A stretch of 64,000 nucleotides of DNA from Tigriopus japonicus. Its lineage: Eukaryota; Arthropoda; Copepoda; Harpacticoida; Harpacticidae. Shown piece after piece: positions 22,901 through 33,800 of the stretch. The stretch spans positions 510,777 to 574,776 of the forward strand of contig JAAGOF010000041.1 of NCBI GenBank assembly GCA_010645155.1, read 5' to 3'. Under the pieces are notes generated by a model. The model made no database searches, had not been told where the DNA came from, and saw only the letters and a list, made by a program, of their open reading frames with translations. A program made the position numbers and the translations under genes. Positions within the stretch are counted from its first letter, which is position 1. The number at the start of each line of letters is the position of its first letter.

Positions 22901-23688
22901 AAAAAGAATAAAAGCAAAACTGAGAGAGAAGTTGCATGACGACACCACAGAAAACACAATTGAATAGTTTTGTGTTTTCGCAAGCTTTTAATATTTTTTT
23001 TTCCTTTTGCTAAAATGTCATGCGCGTACTCCATTACTTTACTGGCTCCAATCTGAACCTCATTTCAAAGCCTAGAAAGTAACAACAACTACAGAGCCTT
23101 GTCAAAAAACTCAGTAAAACTCTAGGTGTGGTGTGTAATAAAAAAAAGGTAAATCAACCTTATAGTAAAAAGGTGAAACATTACCAAATTGAGAAAAAGT
23201 GGTAAGCTTCCGTTAAAGAAGGGACTCCACTAAAACTTGTAAGTAAATTTCATAATTTACCACAAATGGAATTCTGAAGGCTCAAAATGTCATCATATCT
23301 ATTCGATTGGAACATATAAATCCTTGGACTAGGTTCGTATTGAATCCACATTTTTGTGGAGAATAAAAAGATGTGGACAATCTGATTGAACCTTGTTTGA
23401 CTGATCCAATAAATTCAAGAGTAACAAAAATCGCATGATAATATTTCAAGCCGAGCTTTAACCTTTTAAATCGATCAAGAATGAATGCACTTACAGCATG
23501 CCCGAACATTTGGTACACACAAATGATCCAATGGTCATATTGACATAAGTGGGTCCCCTTTGACCACAATCCAAGCAAGTCTTATTACTGGCTTCACTCA
23601 TTTGCAGAGCTCGCAGTTGTTGGGCACTTTTGTCGCTGTCTGACATGGGCGTGTTCCCGGAGGCACCACCCCCTTTGGCCTTTCGCAT
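16970..23688 (-). CDS. AGFG1: AGFG/Drongo-type ArfGAP with NPF motifs
   Basis: Eight exons in transcript order: 23688-23495, 22598-22398, 22333-21852, 21479-20316, 18756-18475, 17691-17509, 17290-17201 and 17139-16970. All join in phase for 921 aa (human AGFG1 is about 560). The ArfGAP zinc finger is C38-X2-C41-X16-C58-X2-C61 within RGPTYVNMTIGSFVC, followed by LRGINPPHRIKSISM and KEFIIEKYEKKR. The tail is low-complexity with endocytic motifs: five NPF, three DPF, a DKYAALKDLDEIF block as in human AGFG1, and the terminal TNPFL. AGFG proteins link clathrin-coated vesicles, EH-domain partners and export cargo. The size excess comes mainly from exon 4 (388 codons). The start is uncertain: ATG at 23688 is used, but a good acceptor near 23715 allows an upstream exon. 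Confidence 0.93.
17861..18091. mobile_element. Inverted-repeat element, family B copy 1, in AGFG intron
   Basis: Inverted arms at 17861-17932 and 18019-18091 share AAAAGTTATGCYCACTCAAA and TTTCAGCT. The centre holds a perfect 12-bp stem, GCCCTTTTGTGG (17958-17969) with CCACAAAAGGGC (17981-17992). It lies in the 783-bp intron between the AGFG exons at 18475-18756 and 17509-17691. A related copy is at 62479-62590. Confidence 0.75.
19078..19239 (+). repeat. 22-bp minisatellite, 7 full copies plus a partial one
   Basis: Seven identical tandem copies of ATTAGAAATCAGAAATGCT plus ACA begin at 19078 and repeat every 22 bp; a partial eighth copy starts at 19232. It lies in the 1.56-kb AGFG intron. 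Identity between copies suggests recent expansion. Confidence 0.95.
19672..19968. mobile_element. Short element with 13-bp perfect terminal inverted repeats
   Basis: CACGGCCGACCAA at 19672-19684 is repeated inverted at 19956-19968, bounding 297 bp inside the same AGFG intron as the minisatellite. No clear target duplication and no coding capacity, so assignment as a transposon is tentative. Confidence 0.5.
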
Positions 23689-26600
23689 TGTGATGGGTTT
23701 GTCACTGTCAATCTGGTCCAAAAGAAGAAATGGTCAGGTTATGCCAGAATGAACAAATTCATTGGAGATGGATCTGGATAGCGCTAGATGACAAGTATTG
23801 GCCCAATGAGTTCTTGAGCGTGGACAAAAAAGTCAGATATGTCAAAGGTGAGATTGTGAAAGAGGCCCTGTGAGCGCTTAAAGATCATATTGTATAGGGT
23901 GAGGAGAAAGATCCTTTTATTATTTATGAATCTATTAGGTAGTGTGGTATATTTTAATGAAAGAATCGACCTTGAGATAAGGAAAATGTTGCTTTTGACC
24001 GGCAATATCATTAAGACCACCCTTTACTGTTTTCAGTTTGAAAATGGATAGGTTACGATCTCCAAGGAAAATTTTTATGGACCTCCTAAAATTTATAAAA
24101 AAAATGACAAAAATGGCCAATATTCTCGTAACTGGTCTCAAAACAATATTGTTGGCAAGACTAAAATTTTAATGGGCGGAGACAGCATCAGTGTTGCTGT
24201 TTTGAAATCGTTCACAGGACTCCAGGATTTGCAAATTGCAATTGCCTACAGAACACGCTGAATCAAAATCTGTCAAAAGTGTTATGAATTTTTGTGCTAT
24301 ATAATTGAATTAGTTTCATTGCATACAGTGAAGGATATCTTAATTTTTTTATAGAGAAGTTGAAAGCGCCCTCTTGTCATGAAAACTTCTGAACTTGCAG
24401 CGAACGTTTCGGCAAGCCTTTCTTTCTCTGGCTGCCTCTTTCTGAACAGCTGACTCGGCGATACTACCATAGATGTCATTTGCTTAGAGTAGATACTATT
24501 TTTGAAACAAAATAAGAGGAAAGGAGGGGAGGAAGGTAATGAAGATGCAATGCATGATTGTTACAGCTTAATTCAACAGGCACCTTTTTCAGTTTCTAGC
24601 TCACAATACATGGTTTAATTTTTGCACCAAGGGAAACCCAGAATGGGCCCCCATCACATAAAATAACTTTGTAATCATTTTATCCAATGAGTTACTTGAG
24701 ACTCTCAATAAACATTAAAAAAATTTTTTTGGCCACAAAACTCAAATAGCAATCTCTGTTTATGAACGCTGCAACACATTTTAAAAGGGAATACCATTTT
24801 TTTAAGTGTTACTCTGGTTACAAAAGATTTATTGAAATTGGAAAGGACGAAAACGGAACGTACAAACAAGAAACTCGCAACCTTTTTCTAACGCGGATCT
24901 ACTCGTTCTTTTCAACGGGGAATTCCCATTCAATGTGTTTTTGAAATTCCTCAATAACGAGCTTATTCCAATTTCCAAGAATCAAAAAACCCCCACGTCC
25001 TTGATGAGTTGTAACGATATTGAAGGCGACAGTGCTTTGTGGGCGGATGCACAATGGCAAATGATTGCATTTTTGGTGTTTTTGGTGCATCTTTTCCCGC
25101 CAATATTCCGCTGCTATTCACTAATTTGACAACGGGAATGGCCCACAATTTAGGCCTTTTGAGAAAATAATATTCTTCAACTGAATTGATGTTTCATTCA
25201 AGTAAAATATGTACATGACATAATAAGATTTTTTGGCTTATTTTTTGTTGAGAAGATGTGATGGAAATTGTTCAATCATAACGGCTTGATCAAAAAATGT
25301 GTGACCTCGAAGCTGTCAACATTAAATATAATCAATGAAGAATTGTTATTTGACCAATCCCGTAAATAGAGAAGCGTTTACGAATAAAGAGGAATGACCT
25401 AATGATAATTTTTCAGACAGGTAGCTCTCCTGTTTACAGTTTGGGCATGTGGGTGGGTGTTTTTCGTCTTTGACACCGGTACAAAATTGTGGTCGTCTGC
25501 CAGTCCCGTTCCGTTAACAGGGAATCCCTTTTGAGTAGTCTAGCCGGCCAGGAACTTCTTGAGGGCCAGGACGGGGAAAGATAAGATGTGACAAAACATA
25601 TGAATCCAAAAAAAAAAAAAAAAAATTTTTTCTTATTTCAGTTCGATGAACGGCTTAAGATTAATGTTTTATAGGTGATTTCTTGGGCAACCTTGTTTGA
25701 AAACTTTTAAGAATGTTGTTTTGTTTTGCTTAAAAAGCTGGATGAGTTGCCATATCTCTCTACCTTTACCAGTAGATAGACCGCCAAATATGTATGCCGC
25801 AAAGAAACAAAGTTTAAATTACGGAGTACAAAAGACTAAAGTATTTGAAAAATCGTCATTTCGGTGATACAAGCATTTTTCCTCAGATTTTTTGGACTTT
25901 TAGCTCAATTTTACCTTTGCACATGGAGCATATCATTCTTGCATTTTGCAAGGTTGAAATGTTATAATCTGCAAAGATGTCATAAATTTTAATCTTTTCC
26001 ATAGTTTCTGGCTAACTTAGCTTTCTCACATGTTTTTGGAAATGCCATCTTCTGACGGCAGAACAATCTCAAAATCTACAAAAAAAAAAAAACTAAAGTT
26101 AGTTTCAAATATAAGGTTCATGATGACATGGTCTCTAAGACAAACAGATAAATGTGGTCATTTTAACAGTCTCTTAAAATATTTGACGTTATCATTCATT
26201 CATCCTTCTTTCTTCATGTTTTCACCCGACCATTTGCATCCTTCCTTGTTTCGTTTAAATAGATTTGCAAATTAAGCAAAGTAAAGAGATGCAAGTACTG
26301 TTTAAAGCAAGATCCTCTCCTCCTCCAGTACACAAAGAGTCCCGATTAAAACCCCATAACAGGCATAGGTGGTCTTCTATGTTGCGCATGTGACTTCGAG
26401 AAAGCGTGCTTCGAGTCCTGCCGACTTTAAAGAAATCCATGACCGGTATTCGGGCGGGCCATTCACGGCTACATGCCTACTTGACGAGGTCGTTCAATAA
26501 ACCCGAGGGGACACGTCTAGTGCTATAAGCGTGACCAGATCCTGAACTCTCTCTTCCAATCCACCTTTAAGTAAAACGTCACTTCATCCACATTTGCTCA

Positions 26601-26700
26601 GTTTTCAGCAGATTTGATTTTCAATGGCACACCTACATAATGCTGTTCGTGTAGAGCACTAACTCAACACAAAAATTAAAAAAAACAACAAAGGTATTTC
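23689..26700. other. Divergent intergenic region between AGFG and FNDC3
   Basis: About 3 kb, AT-rich, between head-to-head genes. A minus-strand stretch near 24360-24480 has higher GC and could be an upstream AGFG leader exon, but this is not proven. It also holds an A15 run at about 25610 and several T tracts. No supported gene. Confidence 0.5.
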
Positions 26701-26949
26701 CAACTCGAAATGGCTTTGTACGTCGCAGTGGTCACGCTTTTCCTCAGAGTACGTGGAAAAACTACGAGCGCTCGTCTTTCCCGAAAAAACACCTCGCCAG
26801 CCCGTTGTTCCACTCTCCCTTCAGCCTTCAACGCCAGCCCATCAACGGCAGCCCGAAATTGCGCCTCTGCAACTGCGCCAACCGTGGGTGCTCGCCATCT
26901 CGCCCATCAAAAAAGGAGAGCCGTTCCGTGGGGTGCTCGCCATACTCGC

Positions 26950-27231
26950 CGTACTCTCGCCAGCTACAACTCAGACTTGAACTTCTTGTTCTGCTCAAGT
27001 GAGTGAGTGAGCGAGCGAGCTAGTGAGTGCGGAGAAGTCTTTGACAGCAGCCTAGCTTCCAAGGAACGTCGACAAAAACGAGTGATGAACGACTAAGTCA
27101 GCAGCCTGAGAATAATATCAGAACGAGACAACTAACTAACTAAACAGAGTGTCGTCTATGAGAGACTCGTCGAGAGTGCCATCCATCCGAGGTCCCTGTG
27201 CAAATTGGACATCCTCCGCGTGACGTTTAAG
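26950..27231 (+). promoter_or_regulatory. Probable FNDC3 5' leader exon and promoter area
   Basis: GC-rich DNA with GAGTGAGTGAGCGAGCGAGC simple repeats ends in a strong donor, AAG|GTATGT, at 27231/27232. A matching acceptor (TATGTTTCAG) ends at 27704, so a 472-bp intron in the 5' untranslated region is likely. The upstream boundary is a guess. Confidence 0.45.
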
Positions 27232-27815
27232 GTATGTACGACCCTGATCCCTCTCACACGCCCCTTCAGTGCTTAAAATCCGGGTTTGGACACCGAATCC
27301 GGGTCCACATGGGATGATGAGAGGTAGCTTAGATGGGACTGGAACGTGACAGGACCCGGTGACAGGGAACAGGCTGTTGGGTATGAAATGGGGGATGATG
27401 GGACATGTCTAGTAGAGGTTGCTAAGGCTAGATGAGAGAATGTAAGTGGGGATTGATCAGTCAAAGGTGCTTGAAACTAGCCATGTCATCATAACGTGGC
27501 TGGGCTTAAAATGGGAACAGTTGTTGGTATTTTTTAATGTGTTCAACCTTGTCCTGCCTGAGTCGGATGATTTGCTTTTTGTTCGTATGTTGAAAGATCC
27601 TCGTGTAATTTGATCTCCGAGATGAAGAAGGTTATCTTAACTCCCTTGTCGAGATGTGATTCAACATGATGAATATTCAAGCAGCACTGTCCACTATGTT
27701 TCAGGTTGTATTGGATCGGTGATAGCAAGAAACCTTAGCCAAAAAGAGAGTGAATCGTGAGTTGTGTTTGTCGAGAGTGAATAGTGAGATCCGCATCCAT
27801 ACCTTGTCGATCCCC

Positions 27816-30800
27816 ATGAACCAGAGTGAAAGCCCAGTGGCGTGTACAGACCCGTCCCCGCCCTCCCAAAACGGAGGGGGCGTCGATTCCGAGTCATGCC
27901 CTCCAACGACATCCTCCCTCGCGTCCCCCAGTGAATCGAATCCACCTGCAGAGCCTCCACCTGCCACTGAAACCGTGGCCGAGGTGAGCCCACCCAACGC
28001 TCAAGCCTCCGCTGACGTCATTGAACCGGACTCCGAAACTCCTACCGCCGAGGTCTCCTCACCCATGCAGTTGCCCGTTAACGGACCTGCACCGGGTTCC
28101 ACGGGCCCTATTCATGGCACATCAGTAACCAATACCCAACCCCAGCAACATTCGCCAGGATCGACATCCTCGATGTCGAGCAATGGTAGTGGGGCGCATG
28201 TGGGCTACACCCGACAGTCCAATCCTCGACCTCGGAGTAACAAACATCCCACGGGCGGTGTCACCACGCCTATCAGTGTACCTACCTGTAGTGTTACTCA
28301 GGCACCCACCGTTCTGAGTAGTTTACCCCCGTCGGCTGTTTCAGCCCCGCCCTACTTTCCGCCTCAGACTATGATGGTGGACTATTCGCATCAACCGCCT
28401 TATTGCGGTGGTTTTGTACCCACGGGGCCTTCTGATGCCCCGCCTTATGGCACGGTCTATTATCATCCGGGTGCGGGCTATGAAAGTGGAGGTTATGTCA
28501 GTGGGCCTCCCCCACCCCCTGTGATGGGCCACCCACCTCGTCCTCCGGCTAAATCCAATGCGGGAGGGCGATACACGCCCTCACCTCATTCGATGTCAGG
28601 CAGCTCGTCTCCTTCGTCCTTTTGTCAGAACAATAACGTGACGACGACTAGTGTTGGTGGGGGGGCTGGTAGTGGGAGTGCCAATGCTAGTAGCAATAGC
28701 AACACTAACAACAGTAGCAGCAGTAGCAGCAACAACAATCAACACGTTGTCACCTACCATGTGCATTCTGGAGAAGTCATCAGTCTTCAACTCGGCGATG
28801 GTCAAGTTCAAGTGATTCCAGGTAAGACAACGACGATCCATCCCAAATTAGCTCACATGGGTCAGTTGTGCGATTTCAAGCGAATTCGAACTTATCAAAA
28901 CAAGGCCTTTAGGCTTGTTTATTTTTCCTGTACGTCAAACGTACTAGAGATGACTAAATTTATTGCTCATCCCAAGGATCCGGGAGATCTAAATATTCAT
29001 GCTCGGTAGCTGAGCTGATTTCAACATTGAGCCGAGGTCTTCTTTTGCCATTCTTCTTCTTCCACCACTGGGTTCAAGGAATTCAATCTAAATTTGTGCA
29101 ATCCAGCATTTAAAGTGAAAACCGCCGAGTTATCAGTAAATTGCAGACATTTTCATGACTCTTGATGCACACATACATCGGATGTCGAAGCTTCATCTTT
29201 CGCTCTCGAGGTTTTCTCGTGATGCTGGGATATGTACGTATTAATACGAACGCACACGCTCTTTTGCGCTTTTCCCCTAAATGCCAAGGCAATCCCAAAG
29301 TTGTCGAGGATCCCTTTTTTGTCTTTTGCTTGCCCTCTAACGGGGATTATGATTCAAGCAAATAGCAAATCCAAAGACCACGCATTGCAAAACATTTTTG
29401 GAAACAGGTCAAATGAAATTGGATCCCTTAAACATAGCACAATCGAATGTGATCCGGCTTACCATCATCGTATTTTAAAGGGTGGAGAAAGAAAGGTGCT
29501 GTGGACAGGATGGCAAAAGCAAAATCCGTTTGGTCTTAACATTGAATAAATGCTTCTTTTTTGTATGCAAAAAAAAATTAGCAACGAGGAGATCTGAACG
29601 GATTTACCCATTTTGCAAAGTAAGCCACAATCAAAAGGTGATTGGTAAAAAGGGCATCCCTGTGTAAGAAAGGAGTTGTTGCTCATGTATCATCTTCAAG
29701 TTGAGCGTCTTTTATATCTGTAAGACTTCTTCAATATTCGAAAGCACACTAGTTACAAGTGGTTAATCTAGCTTGCTATTTGATCCACAATCTACATCTT
29801 TCATTAAGAAATCTACGTGTACGTCCAATAAGAGACCACCAGACTTGTTTTCGTCAATTTCTCATTTCATAATCATCATCGTCATCAACATTTCGCACCT
29901 CTGACAATGAACTTGGAGGGTATGTGAAAAATCCGCATTTTTTACAACTTAATAAAACTTCTCATGAGGTGATGGTGTTGCCAAGCCATAAAAATTTGCA
30001 AATTCCCGTAAATTGAAAGCTGATTTAGTACGTGACTGTTGCAGACTGGAAATGGTATCAATGCAATTTTTACGGGTCTATCGTTTCATTCTAATTCCAA
30101 GGGCCACTTAAGCGAGTGTGTTAACGTAGCGAAAAAAAAAATCACCCTTTAATATTTTGAACTGGATATTATCTGTATGTTCGTGTTTTTAGTGCTTATT
30201 ATTCACCCAATGAACCACATGTAAGAATAAAAGTGTCGCATAATGATAAAATACCTTTAAATGCAACGTAAAATTGTATCACTTGTGCCAGCAATCGCTA
30301 AGCTTCACATTCAAATTTGAATATGTGATAAATCCCTTATATAAGTTAGGTCTAAAGTCTTCCATGAAAGCAATATTTCAAAGCTGAGTATTTTTAGTGG
30401 CTTTGAAAAGTGTAGAATACAAGCAGAAAACCAAGCAATATTTGACTAAGGAATTTTTCATCCACCCGCCAAAGTTAAAATCTCATTCCCCTTTTTTTGG
30501 TTGGAAGAGGAATGCAGACCATCATCGTCGCGAACCTCTTTCTCCTTGCCAACCAGTTCAAATGCAAGCGTTTTTTCTCTCTCCTCAAATTAACTAAGAA
30601 GCATTGGTGAAGGAAGGAACTCAATCTTATTTAGTTGTGACCTTGCATAACGTGCCTTGGTTGCCCGATCTTGCCCGTGGAACTGAACATCGATGATGGT
30701 GAAGGGTGGCTGCCCTTTTGGCTTCTTGACGCTGCTCGTTCCGTCAAAACATGAGGGTATGACTCTGGATATGGGATCAGATTTCATGATGTGCGTGTTT

Positions 30801-33800
30801 TTGGTTGAGAGCATATTGAGTGCCAATGAGGAGAGAGCATTTGGAAAGTGACGAGAACTTGGAGCCAGCATTTTCAAAGCCACTAAGCTCGATCCATTAA
30901 GTGTTTGCATGGAGTTCGTAACATATGGCTACGCGTTCATCCCCAAAGTTGAGAACGCTCAAGTTGCCTCGATCTTGTCGAATCGATGTATCGAGGGCAT
31001 TCCAGAAGCCACCATGAAAAAATTGACAAGAGACGAATTGAAACACGTCCATCATGATCAATGATGTAGTACCATTACATGTCGCGTCTGTTATGAAAGA
31101 CTCTGCAACGATTGCAACCCAAAAGCCCTTTGAAGAGTGGATTCACCATCACAATGTTGGCAGAAAACAGCTGTGCTTCGTGCATAAATCAGTCGATGTC
31201 AGCCAAACAGACGACTGAATTGAATCGTGGACACTTCAGTTGCAATTGTTGCACTCTCATCGAATACGGTAAAAACAAAAGCAAACGGGTGCGAGGGCAT
31301 GTCAAATAATGGAATTGGCCTTCGCGGTTTAATTACCTAATGGATTAAAGGTACAGAATTGGGAGCGACATCCACTCAACAGGTGACGATTCAGCCTTTT
31401 TTCCACATGACTGGAACACGCCCAAAATTGACAAACAGTACATGATCCTCCATATTTGGAAACCTTCACAACAGAAGCTTTTGAGACACATTTATTAAGT
31501 GCGCTTGCAATGTGACTGATTTCTCTGGGAAAAAGAAACATATGGACTATGCAAGTTTCCCAACCAAGTCTTGGTTAAAAGATAGATTGTATGCACAAGA
31601 ACGTGCGATCAAATTCTCATTCATTGGCATTATTGTCAATTGTTTCAAATGATCCTTAAATTGAATCTGTTGGGAGAAAAAAAATTGGACAGAGAGCCCA
31701 AGTGTCTGACTTTAAAGACTGATTTCCAAGTGTGGCTCACAAATGTTTTTCACATTAGTCAGATCATCCTGACAAACACCAAATATTTAGAGATAGCCTT
31801 GACTGAACTCCTGTTTTGAGGCAATCTACCGTATTGCTTTGTTACAAATTCATGTTTGAAAGTTGTGAATGTTTCCGTAACCTTCAATCTGGCGGTAATA
31901 AACATTTGCAGAGCGATCAGGAAAAGTCTCTAGTAATGCTCAACTTGGGATCAAGATGGATTCAACCTTGTCCTATTAGCAAGTCTGGTTTTACCTTGCC
32001 CACGGTTCGTCTCGAAATGGTTTAGAAGAAATGAATTCCTACCAGATGAAGATTGATTGCATCTACTGAAATGCAATTGGCTTAATTGAGACAAATGAAA
32101 TGGAACGTTGAAATTCATGCACTTTTTGCAATTATCTTTAGTTCAAGCATGTAATATCTATTTTTATCGAAACATTTGTTTGATATTCATGAGATCTCCG
32201 GTATTCTATTTTTATGCCTCCTGTTCTGTGCGCTCTATTCTGAATAGTGACTTCTTTTAACATCAGCTGCGCAAAGAGGTTTAGTGACGTCAAATTCTTT
32301 TTTGAGACGCCTTTTTTAAAACCTCCAGAATATTGAAATGGGCCCAGAGCAAAAAAATGTTTATGGTAATCCACTGAGGCTTTTAAAAATTTCAATTGTT
32401 TCAGTGTAAATGACATCTTGTATTTAAAAGGTTGGTTGCATCTGCAAGACAAAGTAGTTCGCTTCAAATTCAATTTTGTTCACCCTGAAGTCATTCCCTG
32501 TCTCACCGTGTTTCGTCCACCGACTCATTTGAGTCTGAGTCTGATCCTCTTTTTCTGACGGTAGTCACAATTGGCTTGCCAAGGAAGTGTTAAATCTCCT
32601 TCACAAATTCCATTTTCCCAATCGTCACTCCGAATATCCGTGGGGAAGAGATGATTTTGGCTAGAGGAGCTCAATGAGCTTCTCAGACCAAAAAATAGGG
32701 GATTTCATTGGTCTCGTCTCGATTGAAAACCGTCTATGGCGACACCCACATTTCATTTGAAGATGACTCTGCATGCACAAAAAGCATAGATCCCCAGTGC
32801 ATTTTAAGGATTAGACGAGCCCAGTTGACAATATTCGAGTAGTGTTTAATAAACGGGAAGCAAGTCCTCGTTTTTCCTCTTTTAGACCAACATTTTTCTG
32901 CTCGATTGACCGTCTACGACACCACTGAACCCTTGGGTAACTTCCTTTTTCATGCTTCATGACAAAAAAAAAACTTGTTTCCCGGTTCTTATTCCGCCCT
33001 CTGTACAGGATCTATCCTCATCACGAACAACGATCGTTGTCAGTTCATTGACTTGAAACCCTCAGCATGTCACTTTGTTCAAGTCATAAATAATAACGCA
33101 CTCTGTACATTTAAAGTCATAGCTACATCATTCTTGTGTCGGTAGTTATTCCTAGAGCACTATAATAGAAGAGTACGTTCATGTGCGGTCAAACATCAGT
33201 TTTAGACAAACTAATACACCTAAAAAGCTAATGGAGTGACTCCAAGGAGACTTATAAATGTTTTCAATGGAATTTTGGAATGGATCGTGGCTGAAATTCC
33301 TTTTCAATTGTCGAGTTTCCATGCCAATTGCCAGGAAAATGGTTTTACCAATTAATTCAGCCAAAATTGATAGATCCATGAGCAATATTCAGTCTACATT
33401 TGAGGCACTTTTTTAGTTTGTCCAAAACTGATGTGTGACTGTTGGGATCTTCAAAAAATATGGGTATCATGATTCATGAGAACTTAGAGCTGTTGCCGCA
33501 TGAAATCCACTAGATGACGCACTTTTTTCATTACTGAATTCTTTTATTATAGTGCTCTAGTTATTCCTCTAGCAAGGGACTATTGAATGAAAATATATCC
33601 AAGTTTAACTGTCCGTTTTCAAATCTTATAGAAGGTGCTTCATAGGGTAAGGTTGTCAGAAAAGAACAGGAGCAAAAATTAACGAGCATGCTTTTTGTTC
33701 CATCTTTCGGAGTTGAAGAAATTGGAGGTTTTCGTACTTTCTAGAAATGCGGACTTTTCGGACGATCCGAACAGCTCAAGGGATTTGGGAGTTTCTGAAG

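Noticed and set aside
25470..25500. GACACCGGT motif like the hAT-like end at 49.1 kb
   Set aside because: Only nine bases shared and no partner end nearby.
26370..26440. GCTTCGAGTCC resembling a tRNA B box
   Set aside because: No A box, acceptor stem or anticodon arm could be fitted around it.
26710..27006. 98-codon frame upstream of FNDC3
   Set aside because: GC-rich low-complexity sequence with open frames in all three phases; fits promoter or leader DNA better than a gene.
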